From Bacteroides ndongoniae (lineage in GTDB: Bacteria > Bacteroidota > Bacteroidia > Bacteroidales > Bacteroidaceae): DNA of 64,000 bases. The notes beneath the pieces were generated by a model. That model was not told the DNA's origin. It saw only the letters and a program-made list of their open reading frames with translations, and made no database searches. Shown piece by piece: positions 16,492 through 26,075 of the stretch (its first letter is position 1; each line of letters opens with the position of its first letter). The DNA is taken from contig NZ_FNVV01000014.1 in NCBI RefSeq assembly GCF_900108345.1, forward strand, positions 2,031,664 through 2,095,663, read 5' to 3'. Both the position numbers and the translations under genes were made by a program.

Positions 16492-18354
16492 ATGAAAAAG
16501 ATTGTTTGGATAACATTTTTATGCAGTCTGGCCTTTATCTCCTGCCAACAGGATGAATGGGCAGACTCCTTACAGACGGCGGCGGACACACCTACCGTCA
16601 GACTACGGAGCGACCGCTACGAGAACGACGATGCCCACACCCGCCAAACTACCGAAACCGATGCTCCTTACGACCGGGTAGAATTCTACGTAGTCGATGA
16701 AGACGGCGCCATAGCCAGCGGCCTGAAGGGCATCTACAACCACCAAAACCAGGAAATCAAAATCGAAGGCCTGAAGGAAGGCGAATACGAACTGCTGATT
16801 CTTGCCATCAAAGGCAATCTGCTCGACGACGGGGCCACCATTCACCCCTTGAAGCAGAAAACCGACCAATGGATCAGCTTCCCGTCCGACCTGCAGAAAC
16901 CTCTCGAAGCCGAATATTTCTATTCGAAGACCCCTTTCAGCGTCAGCCGCGAGGCCGTTGCCGGAGGTCACGAATACATCGTGCATCTGCCCGCCGAAAT
17001 CGTGCAGAAGCGCATCATGGGGCGCCTCGACCTCGGCCTGCTCTACAACAACGACGACGTGCGTACTGCCACAACGCAGAAGACACTGTCGTTTCACACC
17101 GGTACCTTCTACACAGCCTTCACCGGCGACGGAGGATATGCCGGACAAAGCAACGGGCAGACCGATCCCATTGAGCTGGACGACCAGAACACCTACTGGT
17201 TTATGCCTACCACCGCAGGTGCGCAGATTAATGCCGAAATCAGCCTCACTACCACCCACTATCGGGGCGGTGAGCGCCAATGCAGCTACCTGTTCGGTGT
17301 AGACGCCATAAGCCCTAACCGTATCGAACAGGTACACGCACGGATGGAGCATCCCGACGACTATCAGGGCACCATGTACGTCACCCGACAGGCTTACAAC
17401 GAAGGTAATCATGCCAAGATACTGCAAGACGGAGAGTCCAAAACCATCTATGCCGACCCGTCACAACGGAGGTTCAACACCGCACACCCGCTGCAAATCA
17501 AGGTGAACGATGCCGGTCAGCTTCATGCCCGCTTCTATTCGCCTCGCGACCTGAAACGGGTGCTCATCAAGGCACAAATTCCGTCCGTCAGCAACGAGTA
17601 TTTCGATTTGGCCTACTTCGACTCCATACCGGCTTTTGCCGACTTCTTTCACGAAGTCGCCTTCAGCAGCCGTAACGGCATGTACCGCACCGAGTCGGGC
17701 AAGCTGATCGAAATCGGCAATCTGACACCTGCACAGCTCGCCGGAGCCCAATACAAGATAGAGTCCGACGACCCGTACTGGGCCAAGATAAAATCCATCG
17801 TACACGGTTGGGACATCTACTTCAGCCTTTACGGAGGCGACCCCGACCTGCCAAACGGAGGCCCGGTAGGCAACTGGATGGGTATACGTCCCGTACATTG
17901 CCGCGAGGTAGTGGCCATGTTTATCAACTTCACTTACATGATCGACATGGACGAACACGAAGAAATCCTCAGAGCCAACGAAGACATTCTATATGGCAAC
18001 GGTGGTGTAGACGACAAGGTGACAGCCGATCAAGTACTCTCGCAGATGCGTAGAGAACGTACCCTGCAAGTAGGACTGGTATACTCGGGTAACGGTGTTA
18101 TCGGACTGGGTGGAGGCATTATATTCGGAGCCTATCAAAACGCCTGGCTTACACACTACAATAACACCTACGCCTGCGAAATCATGTTCCACGAGTTGGG
18201 TCACGTGATGGGATACAACCACAGCAGTGCTTTCACCTACGGTCCTTGGGCACAGAAGCTGATGAACAACTTCTACGTCAACAATCTGCATCAGTTCCCC
18301 ATCGACTCACCGTCGTACCTCAACAGCCGGAACAACCCGACCCTGTATCCCTGA
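16492..18354 (+). CDS. Surface lipoprotein with FimB/Mfa2-like N-terminus and metzincin-type zinc site
   Basis: This 620-aa lipoprotein has lipobox FISC (Cys18). Its N-terminal third, with YDRVEFYVVDEDGAI and GLKEGEYELLILAIKGN, resembles the immunoglobulin-like domains of fimbrial anchor lipoproteins. Near the C-terminus, residues 567-577 read HELGHVMGYNH, a full HExxHxxGxxH metzincin zinc motif. Met605 lies too far for certainty as a Met-turn, while QKLMNN about 15 residues after the motif could serve. It is the first gene of a four-gene + strand island. Whether it cleaves fimbrial precursors, itself or host protein is unknown. Confidence 0.75.
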   Translation: MKKIVWITFLCSLAFISCQQDEWADSLQTAADTPTVRLRSDRYENDDAHTRQTTETDAPYDRVEFYVVDEDGAIASGLKGIYNHQNQEIKIEGLKEGEYELLILAIKGNLLDDGATIHPLKQKTDQWISFPSDLQKPLEAEYFYSKTPFSVSREAVAGGHEYIVHLPAEIVQKRIMGRLDLGLLYNNDDVRTATTQKTLSFHTGTFYTAFTGDGGYAGQSNGQTDPIELDDQNTYWFMPTTAGAQINAEISLTTTHYRGGERQCSYLFGVDAISPNRIEQVHARMEHPDDYQGTMYVTRQAYNEGNHAKILQDGESKTIYADPSQRRFNTAHPLQIKVNDAGQLHARFYSPRDLKRVLIKAQIPSVSNEYFDLAYFDSIPAFADFFHEVAFSSRNGMYRTESGKLIEIGNLTPAQLAGAQYKIESDDPYWAKIKSIVHGWDIYFSLYGGDPDLPNGGPVGNWMGIRPVHCREVVAMFINFTYMIDMDEHEEILRANEDILYGNGGVDDKVTADQVLSQMRRERTLQVGLVYSGNGVIGLGGGIIFGAYQNAWLTHYNNTYACEIMFHELGHVMGYNHSSAFTYGPWAQKLMNNFYVNNLHQFPIDSPSYLNSRNNPTLYP

Positions 18355-18419
18355 TGGCAAAGGCCTACACCGCACCATAGCCGTGCACACGTACTTATTA
18401 AAACTTAAAACAACGAACA

Positions 18420-20639
18420 ATGAAATACAATTTTATTGCTTGCTGCCTCTTTGCGTCCCTACTGGGAGCCGGATGCACTGCCGAAACCGAATTTTCCGAT
18501 ACACCCGCCGCAGGACAGTTATCTGTGATTCTGCAACCTGCCGGGCTGCAAGGCACTGCCGCTACCACCGACGACAAACGGATGAACGACGTAAAAGCTT
18601 TCCGTTTCGACGATGGACAGTTGCAGGAAACTTACGGTCCGCTGGTGCCCGGCGATGACGGCCGCTGCTATCTGAATCTGGCCGACAACCGCGGAACCCT
18701 TTACTTCCTGGCCAATGCCTCGCAAGTAACAGCCTTGGAAGCACTGGTGCCCGGCGCGACTACCCTCGACGACTTTCTGGCCCTCTCGGCTTCGACCAGC
18801 GATATGACGGAACACGGACTGTTGATGAGCGGTCGGGAGGAACTGGACAGTCAGTCAGCGTCGGAACTGACCGTTGCCATGACACGCAGCGTTGCCCGCA
18901 TCGACCTCGAATCGACCGACTAGGGTGTAGAAGTGCTGCAAGTCAGTATCGACGGCCTGGCCGACGAAGGTTACCTTAACCCGCAGGCAACCGCCACCCA
19001 TCCTCAGGATGCAGCGACCACCCGCTTCGACAAGCAGTATAACACTCCCCTGTCCAATGCGCGCGAAACAATCTTTTACATCTGCGAGCAACAGGACACA
19101 GACATACAGGCCGAAGTACTGGTGCGTTTCCGAAATGCGCTGCACAAGTTGAAGGCTACCCTACCCACCACCATCCGACGCAACACGGTCTACACCATCC
19201 ATGTGTACGGACGCGGAGGTGACGTAATGATGAACATCAGCAACGGCGACTGGGAACAAGGCGATACCTCCGGTTCTGAAACCCAAATCAAAGCAAGGGT
19301 TAATGTCGAAGCCTCTGCCTTGCCGGCCAACGTAAAGGTAAACAGCACCTGCGACAGTGTCTTCATCCCCTATACCGAGAACAATTTTAACCTCGTTCTC
19401 GATGCCGAACCGGGAGCAACAGTCACAGTCGACGGACGCATCACCGGAGTCAGCGTACAGGCTACAGCTAACCGTAGCCTTGAACCGGTAGCACGCCTTA
19501 CAGTGAGCAATGTTCACCGTCTGCCCGGTACCATACGCGAATACATCTATGCCGATGTATACAAAGAGCAGATCCACAAAGGGCGCATCGTGCTTGCTTT
19601 CTTGCCCAGTCCTATCCAGCTCGAAGGCAGCATTATCCTCGATGAAGACGGTATATGCGACTTCGGCCGATACATAGAAGGAGAACTGGGACGTCTCACT
19701 CTGCCCGCTGGTAAAATAGCTACAGTAGAAACGGAAAACGGGCAGACACCGTGGATAAAACTGGCCGAGGATGCCGGCAGTTATCGCATACTGGGCGGAT
19801 GGAAACCCAACGATCCCGAAGCCGACGGACGCATGCAGGAAGCCCGCCTGGTCATCACCGACAGCGACGGAAGCAACCGCGAAGCTTATCCTATACGGCG
19901 CAGAAACTGGGGACTTCCCGTTGTCAACATCGACGGAACCTGGTGGTGTAAATACAATCTGCGGGGTAACGTCAAGAGTTTCAGCGACCAGATCAGCATA
20001 GCCGATGACCTGGCAGCAGGAACCGGCGTACTGGAACGCCTGACCACCTGCAGCGACGACGAGCTGTTGGTTCTAATGGGCGGACAGTATCAGGGTGGCA
20101 ATCCTGACGAACTGCCACTGAGCCACAACGGAACTGCATTCTACCACGAAGGGATGAAAGGCTCCGCACAAAACTGGGGGCAAATACCTGCCACGCAAAT
20201 GGCACCCGATGGCTATCAGTTGCCAACATACGACGATTATGCTTTCTTCGTGTGGAGCACCAACTGCAATATCGGAGGTGTAGGTACCCGAACCCACCAG
20301 AACAGCCAGGGACAAACCATTACCGTGAACATTGTAGAACGTGAAGCCCGATTTCTGGACCAATCCTACGGTACGATAGCCTTTTACGACTTCGAGTACG
20401 AAGGCAATCACTGGACACTGTACGGACTGGGACATCAATGGAACAACACTGCCGGAAACATCGCACAAATGTCCATCATAATGGCCATTACCGGAAACAC
20501 ATCGAGCAGCTGGTACATGGAAGGCTATGCACAAGCCAGCCGTCCGGGGCAGAACTGGTTCAAATTTACAGCACAAAACTCTACCAAGACCCGTGCAGTA
20601 CGCTGTATCAAAAGTCCGGTAGAATACATATACAACTAA
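18420..20639 (+). pseudogene. FimB/Mfa2-like lipoprotein with C-terminal lectin-like domain, interrupted by an in-frame amber codon
   Basis: The frame runs from ATG 18420 (lipobox GAGC, Cys19) to TAA 20639, 739 codons, broken only by TAG at 18921-18923 after ARIDLESTD. The protein aligns across the stop without a gap to its neighbours (ARFDLAVESIEEVSV; ARLDFRARVAGSFSV), so one base change explains it. The rest matches the 761-aa protein at 21811: GWKPNDP, WWCKYNLRGN, MAPDGYQLPTYDDYAFF and a final RCIKSPVEYIY. TAG is a normal terminator elsewhere here, so general recoding is unlikely. Without readthrough only a 167-aa fragment is made. Confidence 0.8.
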
Positions 20640-20717
20640 TACAATCACTGTTTCAGCCGATAGCTGACAACATGTAGTTTACATTTTTTATTATTAACCA
20701 AAACTAAACAAACGATT

Positions 20718-21614
20718 ATGGAATTGAAGTTTATGAAGGCTATGACCTTTGCAGTATGCACCACATTTGTGATGACGTCTTGTACGAACGATGCAGAAGA
20801 AAATCTGCCGTCCGGCAACCCGGGTACTACAATCATCAATGCCCGACTGGCCGCCTACGAAAGTCTGATTCAGGCTGCTGATGGCGAAAATGACATAACC
20901 GACGTTAAAGCTTTCCTGTTCAGAGATGGGAAAATGACAAAGATCTACGAACTGGGAGCTCCTGAATCCGAGAACTATAACCTGCAAATAGACAGTCGTT
21001 CGGGTAATCTTTACCTGTTGGCTTATACGGGCGGAACCATCCCCACCGAAGGTCTGGAAGGGACAGAACTGGATGAAACGAACTGGAAACAAAGTATCAT
21101 CAACATGCCTGCTAAAACAGAACACTTCTTCACCGGAATGCTGGCTTTGGAAAGCACCGGAAGCCAGACAAGCACTGCTTCGGTATCGCTGAAGCGCGGA
21201 ATGGCACGTTTCGACCTGGCCGTAGAATCGATCGAGGAAGTATCGGTAAAGAACGTCACTGTACGCAATCTGGCCAATTCGGCTTACCTGTTCCCGCAAG
21301 AAGGTATCCAGTCGCCGTCCAACGCCAACCGCAAGGATACAACCGTGGTATTCCAGCAACCTATCACCGACGGCAAATCGGGGATGCTCTATGTATACGA
21401 ACAGGAGAACCAGAGCATAGAAATCAGCGCGACAGCCGTTATCGGCGGTGAAGAGAAGACGTTGACCAAAGCCTTCGACGGTCCGCTGAAGAGAAATACC
21501 GTCTACACCATTACCGTACGTCAGGATCGCCTCGATATCAAGCTGAACGTATCGTACGACGAATGGGAAGAAGGTACCAACACCGACCTGACTCCTTACA
21601 GACGGCGACGCTAA
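20718..21614 (+). CDS. FimB/Mfa2-like fimbrial lipoprotein, short form
   Basis: This 298-aa lipoprotein (lipobox VMTSC, Cys22) has the two-lobed arrangement of fimbrial anchor/tip proteins: ITDVKAFLFRDGKMTKIYE and GNLYLLAYTGG in the first half, then VSLKRGMARFDLAV, and LKRNTVYTITVRQDRLDIKL near the end. It corresponds to only the N-terminal about 300 residues of its two neighbours and lacks their C-terminal domain. It ends shortly after YDEWEEGTNTDLTPYRR, at the point where the neighbours continue. It could be an anchor or stalk partner, or a shortened paralogue. Confidence 0.8.
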   Translation: MELKFMKAMTFAVCTTFVMTSCTNDAEENLPSGNPGTTIINARLAAYESLIQAADGENDITDVKAFLFRDGKMTKIYELGAPESENYNLQIDSRSGNLYLLAYTGGTIPTEGLEGTELDETNWKQSIINMPAKTEHFFTGMLALESTGSQTSTASVSLKRGMARFDLAVESIEEVSVKNVTVRNLANSAYLFPQEGIQSPSNANRKDTTVVFQQPITDGKSGMLYVYEQENQSIEISATAVIGGEEKTLTKAFDGPLKRNTVYTITVRQDRLDIKLNVSYDEWEEGTNTDLTPYRRRR

Positions 21615-21624
21615 ATGCCAGTTG

Positions 21625-21806
21625 TAAGTTTTTGAGTTTTTAAGTTCCTGAGTTTTTGAGTTTGCGGGGTTCCTACTTTTCTACAGAGAGGGAACTCTAC
21701 AAACTCAAAACTGAAGGAACCCAAAAATTCAAAATAGTCAGGAACCTTAAAACTTAAGAAAGCAGAAACTTAGAAACTTAAAAACTCGGGAACTTAAAAG
21801 CTTAAA
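21625..21806. repeat. Foldback of TTTGAGTTTTTAAG-type words
   Basis: Left words such as GAGTTTTTGAGTTT (21632-21664) face right words such as AACTTAAAAACTCGGGAAC (21700-21806) in inverted orientation. It fills the gap between two fimbrial lipoprotein genes and ends 4 bp before the start codon at 21811, so it includes the leader of that gene. Confidence 0.7.
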
Positions 21807-21810
21807 ACTT

Positions 21811-24096
21811 ATGAACATCCAAAGATACATTACACGGACAACTGCCCTGCTGGCAACCCTGCTGATGCTGAATGCCTGTTCGGACGAGCATACCAACGAA
21901 TACTTCGCCGACAACAGCCATACCTTGCTTCGGGTTAGCCTCAGCCATTTCAGCGCCGAAGGACAGGCACAACCCGTATCCGGCGAGAACCGCATCGAAC
22001 GCATGGATGCCTATCTCTTCGAAAATGGGGTGTTGACCGAATACCATCCCCAACTGACAGCCGAAAGCGAGAACAGCTACAACCTCGACCTGCAACGTCG
22101 AGACGGTACGCTGTACGTGCTGGCCAATGCGGAAACTGGTCTAGTGCCCGAAACCGGTGTGCTGACCGAAGCGGACTTCTGCCAACAAACCCTTACGGTC
22201 GCAAACGGACACGTACAGCCCTTCCTGACCGGACAGATCGGACTAAACGGACAAGCCGTCAGTACCATTCCCCTGACACTGAAGCACGGAACGGCTCGAC
22301 TCGACTTCCGCGCCCGCGTAGCAGGCAGTTTCAGCGTACACCAGTTCGGAGTAAGGAGTGCGGCGAAACAGACATTTGTCCTTCCGCAAACCGACGTACA
22401 GACACCGCAGGGAGCCGAAAAAGAAGACATCCTGCTGACCTTCGACCAAGGACTGAAACAGGACTCGGCAGCCATCATGTATCTGTACGAGCAGGCCAAT
22501 CCCGACCTGAAAGTCTACGTTAAAGCCGAGATGGACGGAACTACCTACGAAATGGAACAGCCCTTACCCGAAGTACTGAAACGCAACACAATCTACACCA
22601 TAACCCTACGCAAGGACCTGAGTGGAGCACACCTCGTGGTTGAGGAATGGGCCAAAGGCGAAGATACCGAGCTCATCCCCAGTCTGGACAGCCGGCTCAC
22701 CGTGGACCGGTCTGCCTCGCAACTGCCCGACGACGTACAGGTGGCCGACGGAGGAAGTACTCTCATTTTCCCGCACAACGCCACCGAAGTGCTGCTGGCC
22801 GTAGACTGTGATGACGAACTGGAGATGCTCCCCCTCGAAGGCTATCCGCTGACCGTAGAGCCCGTGACACAGACACGCGGAATCGAAGGTAAGAACCTGT
22901 TTCGGATACGCAAATTGCTCTATCCGCCGGGCCATGCCAGCAATGAAGCCAGCCTGCAGTTCCACCGCAAAGGACTGGACAACTCCTATCCCGAAGACCA
23001 CATTCGCTTGGTGTTGCAAGCCAATCCGACGCAAATGGAAGGATTGCTGGATTTTGATTTGCAAAATTATGCCCACCGTTTCGATCATTACATCGACAAC
23101 GAACTGGCAACAATCACCCTGCCCGAAGAAAAAGAAATCTTTGCCGAGTTCAACGAAGGTGAAGATCCGTGGATGAAAATCGCTCCACAAGAGGAAGGCA
23201 ACAACGTCTATCGTGTACTGGCCGGCTGGAAGCCCAACGATCCTACTGCCAACGGACGGGTACAGGAAGCACGAATCGTCATCCGCAACAAAGCCGATGG
23301 TTCGGCACGCGAGGCATATACCGTATCGCGCCGCAATTACGGACTACCTGTCACCTGGCTGCACGGCGTATGGTGGTGCAAGTACAATGCCCGCGGCAAC
23401 TCAAAATCGTTCGACGACCAGATTCTTTCGTCCAACGACCCTGCCGTAAAAGCCGGAACCACGGTATTCAACTACCTGCGCGACTGCACCATCGACGAGT
23501 TCTACGACCTTTGGGGCTGGGCTTATCAGGGAGGACGCACACAGGGCATGCAAGTAATAGTACAAGACGGCGTCGCCGTGCTTGACGGATTCACCACAGC
23601 GGGCAATACACACATGAACAAGCTGGAGCCCACCACCCTTGCCCCCGACGGCTACGAGGTACCCAGCATGGAAGAGTTCAACCGCGTATTCGATGCCACC
23701 GACCACGTATGGGTGATGTGGAACGGAACCCATATCCTGAAGAATCCCTGGGAAGGGCACAGCAAGATACAGCGCGAACAGCGCCGGCGGAACGATCTCG
23801 TCATCGACGAACTGGCTCTGAACGACCTCATCTACATCGCCATGAAGAGTCCCGACTTCACGCAATACGAGCCTGTTGTGTGGTATGGCCCGTCTGCCCA
23901 ATGGAATACATCGGGCATCTACCACGGCCACTACAACAACATACTGTTTACCGTATATTCGCCCACAGGCAGCGGATGGTATTTCAACGGCAGCATGGCC
24001 GGCCTGTACCTGACGCAAAACGGTGCCGGAGTGCACGATACCCGTATTCTGCGCTTCAAAAAGTCGCCCGTGGAGTACATCTACGGTGAAGAGTAA
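21811..24096 (+). CDS. FimB/Mfa2-like lipoprotein with C-terminal lectin-like domain (candidate fimbrial tip adhesin)
   Basis: This 761-aa lipoprotein (lipobox LNAC, Cys23) has an N-terminal fimbrial-anchor-like region of about 300 residues (DAYLFENGVL, GTLYVLANAE, LKHGTARLDFRA, LKRNTIYTITLRKD). A middle segment follows (RVLAGWKPNDPTANGRVQEAR). The C-terminal domain of about 230 residues holds GVWWCKYNARGNSKSFDDQ, LAPDGYEVPSMEEFNRVF and ILRFKKSPVEYIY. That last pattern resembles the Fibrobacter paralogous (FISUMP)/C-type-lectin-like fold, which suggests adhesion. It is the intact counterpart of the amber-interrupted gene at 18420. Fold assignment is by motif impression only. Confidence 0.75.
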   Translation: MNIQRYITRTTALLATLLMLNACSDEHTNEYFADNSHTLLRVSLSHFSAEGQAQPVSGENRIERMDAYLFENGVLTEYHPQLTAESENSYNLDLQRRDGTLYVLANAETGLVPETGVLTEADFCQQTLTVANGHVQPFLTGQIGLNGQAVSTIPLTLKHGTARLDFRARVAGSFSVHQFGVRSAAKQTFVLPQTDVQTPQGAEKEDILLTFDQGLKQDSAAIMYLYEQANPDLKVYVKAEMDGTTYEMEQPLPEVLKRNTIYTITLRKDLSGAHLVVEEWAKGEDTELIPSLDSRLTVDRSASQLPDDVQVADGGSTLIFPHNATEVLLAVDCDDELEMLPLEGYPLTVEPVTQTRGIEGKNLFRIRKLLYPPGHASNEASLQFHRKGLDNSYPEDHIRLVLQANPTQMEGLLDFDLQNYAHRFDHYIDNELATITLPEEKEIFAEFNEGEDPWMKIAPQEEGNNVYRVLAGWKPNDPTANGRVQEARIVIRNKADGSAREAYTVSRRNYGLPVTWLHGVWWCKYNARGNSKSFDDQILSSNDPAVKAGTTVFNYLRDCTIDEFYDLWGWAYQGGRTQGMQVIVQDGVAVLDGFTTAGNTHMNKLEPTTLAPDGYEVPSMEEFNRVFDATDHVWVMWNGTHILKNPWEGHSKIQREQRRRNDLVIDELALNDLIYIAMKSPDFTQYEPVVWYGPSAQWNTSGIYHGHYNNILFTVYSPTGSGWYFNGSMAGLYLTQNGAGVHDTRILRFKKSPVEYIYGEE

Positions 24097-24125
24097 GGGA
24101 TCATTCTGATTCTGAGATAGAAAAG

Positions 24126-24184
24126 ACGGAGAGTTGCGTTCAACACGACGATTTGTTGAACGCTACTCTCCGTTTCGTTTTTAT
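24126..24184 (+). terminator. Terminator of fimbrial island 1
   Basis: ACGGAGAGTTGCGTTCAAC (24126-24144) pairs with 24155-24173 with one mismatch over 19 bp, followed by TTCGTTTTTAT. It lies 30 bp after the last gene of the island. Confidence 0.88.
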
Positions 24185-24225
24185 ATTTCCCGAAGCCATT
24201 CTATATTTGCAGCCGGAAGGGACAG

Positions 24226-24379
24226 GACGAACTATGCACGTATGGTTCGTGAGCCACGCAAGTGTGGTTCGCAAGCCACACAAGTGTCTCTCGCGAGCCA
24301 CGCAAGTGTGGCTCGTGAGCGGTACAAGTGTTGTTCACCAGCCATGCAAGTGCAGTTCGCACGTCATGCTTGCACAGTC
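24226..24379. repeat. Array C: seven 22-bp units
   Basis: Units start at 24226, 24248, 24270, 24292, 24314, 24336 and 24358. The core is in the CAAGTGT orientation (e.g. CCACGCAAGTGTGG), opposite to arrays A and B. It lies in a convergent gap between island 1 and the HAD-thioesterase gene; the remaining 24380-24607 shows A-rich sequence and no gene. Confidence 0.85.
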
Positions 24380-24607
24380 TGTGCACCGCAACAGCCCGCA
24401 AATATTACGCAATATGTCGTCAATAATCCCTTTTCTGCAACATTTAAGGGCAAAAAGGCAGGTTGAACCTGCCCGCGGTACACAAATAAAAGAAAAGAAA
24501 AGAAAACAAAACAAAACAAAAGCATAGCATACCCCCTCCTTCATAGTTCCCCCGAAAGCGTGGGAACTACCGGAACGGCCCGGAGACCGTGGAGGAGGCT
24601 TAGGCTT

Positions 24608-25840
24608 TCAACGCTTCTTCATCACGCTGTTCACCACACGGACGGTAGAGACAAGCTTGTTGGTCGAGGTAAAGACGTCCACGTTCCAGACATGCGACGA
24701 GCGTCCCTTATGGACGATGGTACCCACGGCCCGCACCGTATCGCCTTCGAGTGCCGACGAAATGTGATTGCCGCTCACCTGCATCCCCACGACCATCTCG
24801 TCGGGTTGGCAAAGAATCATCGAACCCAGTCCGGCCACCGTCTCGGCCAGTGCCAGTGTGGCCCCTCCGTGCAGAATGCCGAAAGGCTGCCGCGTACGAT
24901 GGTCCACCGGCATAGTAGCCTCCACACGATCCTGATCGGCGTAGGTGTACTGTATTCCCAGATTACCCATCAGGGCGTGGCGTGCCTGAGCGTTCAGCTG
25001 GTCAAGGGGAACATCGCCGATGCGCACTTCGGCCAGTATCATTTTCTCGACGGCTGCTGCTACACCGTCTTCCTCGTTCGAGGCGGTGATGTAGTCGGCA
25101 CAAGCCTTCACCGAGTCGGGTGCCTGCCCCATGGCTACGCCCATGCCGGCCAGCTGAAGCATGGCTACATCGCACGTACCGTCGCCAATGGCCATTACTT
25201 CCTCGCGCTTCACGCCCAGATGTTCGAGCAGGGCACCCAGCGTATTGGCTTTATCAACCGAGCAGGGCACTACCTCCAGGAAGAAGGGTTCGGAGCGGAA
25301 TACGTCGAGCACACCACTCAGACGTTTCTTCCAGTGCTCTTCAAGGGCTACCAGTGCCGCTTCGTCGTCGCTCACCAGCATGCACTTGCACGGGGCAAAG
25401 TCGATGGCGGTCGAGAACTCTTCCTCCTCTATCACGACCAGGTCGTTCAGTTCGGCTTCGTCCAGCACATGTTCGTCGTCCGAGTTGTTGGTCAGAATCA
25501 GGTTATCGTGATAAGTAAACAGGGCAAAGCCGTTCTTCCGGGCTTTCTTCTCCAAGTAAGGCAACATTTCGGGATTGATCCGGCGTTCGAAAAGTATCTC
25601 TCCGTTCTGTGCATTGATAATCTGGCAACCGTTGTACGACAGGATAAATCCACCGTAATTGCCCAGTTCCAGGGTTTTGGCCACTTTCATCAAGCCGTAC
25701 GACGGACGACCCGATGCCAACACCACACGCACGCCCATCTGCTGTATCTTCAGCAGGGCCGACAAGGTACGCTTCGTAATCTCCTTTGCGTCGTTCAGCA
25801 GCGTACCGTCTACATCAAGAACCAATAGCTTGTACTTCAT
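24608..25840 (-). CDS. HAD phosphatase-hotdog thioesterase fusion (menaquinone-type DHNA-CoA hydrolase)
   Basis: This 410-aa protein joins a Cof-type HAD phosphatase (about residues 1-270; DVDGTLL at 9-15, LASGRPS, GDGTCDVAM) to a PaaI-like hotdog thioesterase (about 280-410; GILHGGATLALAETVAGLGS). The same fusion has been studied in Bacteroides fragilis and Porphyromonas gingivalis, where the thioesterase part acts on 1,4-dihydroxynaphthoyl-CoA in menaquinone synthesis. HAD motif IV reads GDGTCD, not the common GDxxND. It stands alone with its own promoter between island 1 and comEC. Confidence 0.9.
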   Translation of the reverse strand: MKYKLLVLDVDGTLLNDAKEITKRTLSALLKIQQMGVRVVLASGRPSYGLMKVAKTLELGNYGGFILSYNGCQIINAQNGEILFERRINPEMLPYLEKKARKNGFALFTYHDNLILTNNSDDEHVLDEAELNDLVVIEEEEFSTAIDFAPCKCMLVSDDEAALVALEEHWKKRLSGVLDVFRSEPFFLEVVPCSVDKANTLGALLEHLGVKREEVMAIGDGTCDVAMLQLAGMGVAMGQAPDSVKACADYITASNEEDGVAAAVEKMILAEVRIGDVPLDQLNAQARHALMGNLGIQYTYADQDRVEATMPVDHRTRQPFGILHGGATLALAETVAGLGSMILCQPDEMVVGMQVSGNHISSALEGDTVRAVGTIVHKGRSSHVWNVDVFTSTNKLVSTVRVVNSVMKKR

Positions 25841-25876
25841 GGCAATAAAGATTTAATGGTTTCCTCTATTGGGACA

Positions 25877-25907
25877 CAAAGTTAAGGATTTGAACGAGAT
25901 AAACAAT
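25877..25907 (-). promoter_or_regulatory. Promoter of the HAD-thioesterase gene
   Basis: Minus-strand TAACTTTG (25884-25877) with ATTG 19 nt upstream, 36 bp before the start codon. Confidence 0.6.
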
Positions 25908-25920
25908 TTTCTTTACGCTT

Positions 25921-26075
25921 TTTAAGGAGGGACGAGGGGACGAGTTGGCAAGTTGACGAGGGACAAGTTAACGAGGAGACAAGGAACAAGAGACAAGGCT
26001 ACAGACAACAAGAGCACTTCCTATGTACTTATCACCTCCCTCGTCAACTCGTCCCTTGTCAACTCATCAACTAAT
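25921..26075. repeat. Foldback of GACAAGTTGACGAG-type words
   Basis: The left arm (about 25926-25980) repeats GACGAG and ACAAGTT words. The right arm (about 26034-26072) is the inverted version (CCTCGTCAACTCGTCCC, TTGTCAACTC). The right arm reaches the comEC stop codon region, so it probably shapes the 3' end of that transcript. Confidence 0.7.

Noticed and set aside
18921-18923. Genome-wide TAG recoding
   Set aside because: Other genes in the window, such as recQ, the barrel gene at 6467 and the GLUG gene, end with TAG, so it works as a stop codon.
24134-24527. ORFs through array C
   Set aside because: A 22-bp period rotates the reading frame, so the repeated peptides in different frames are by-products of the repeat.
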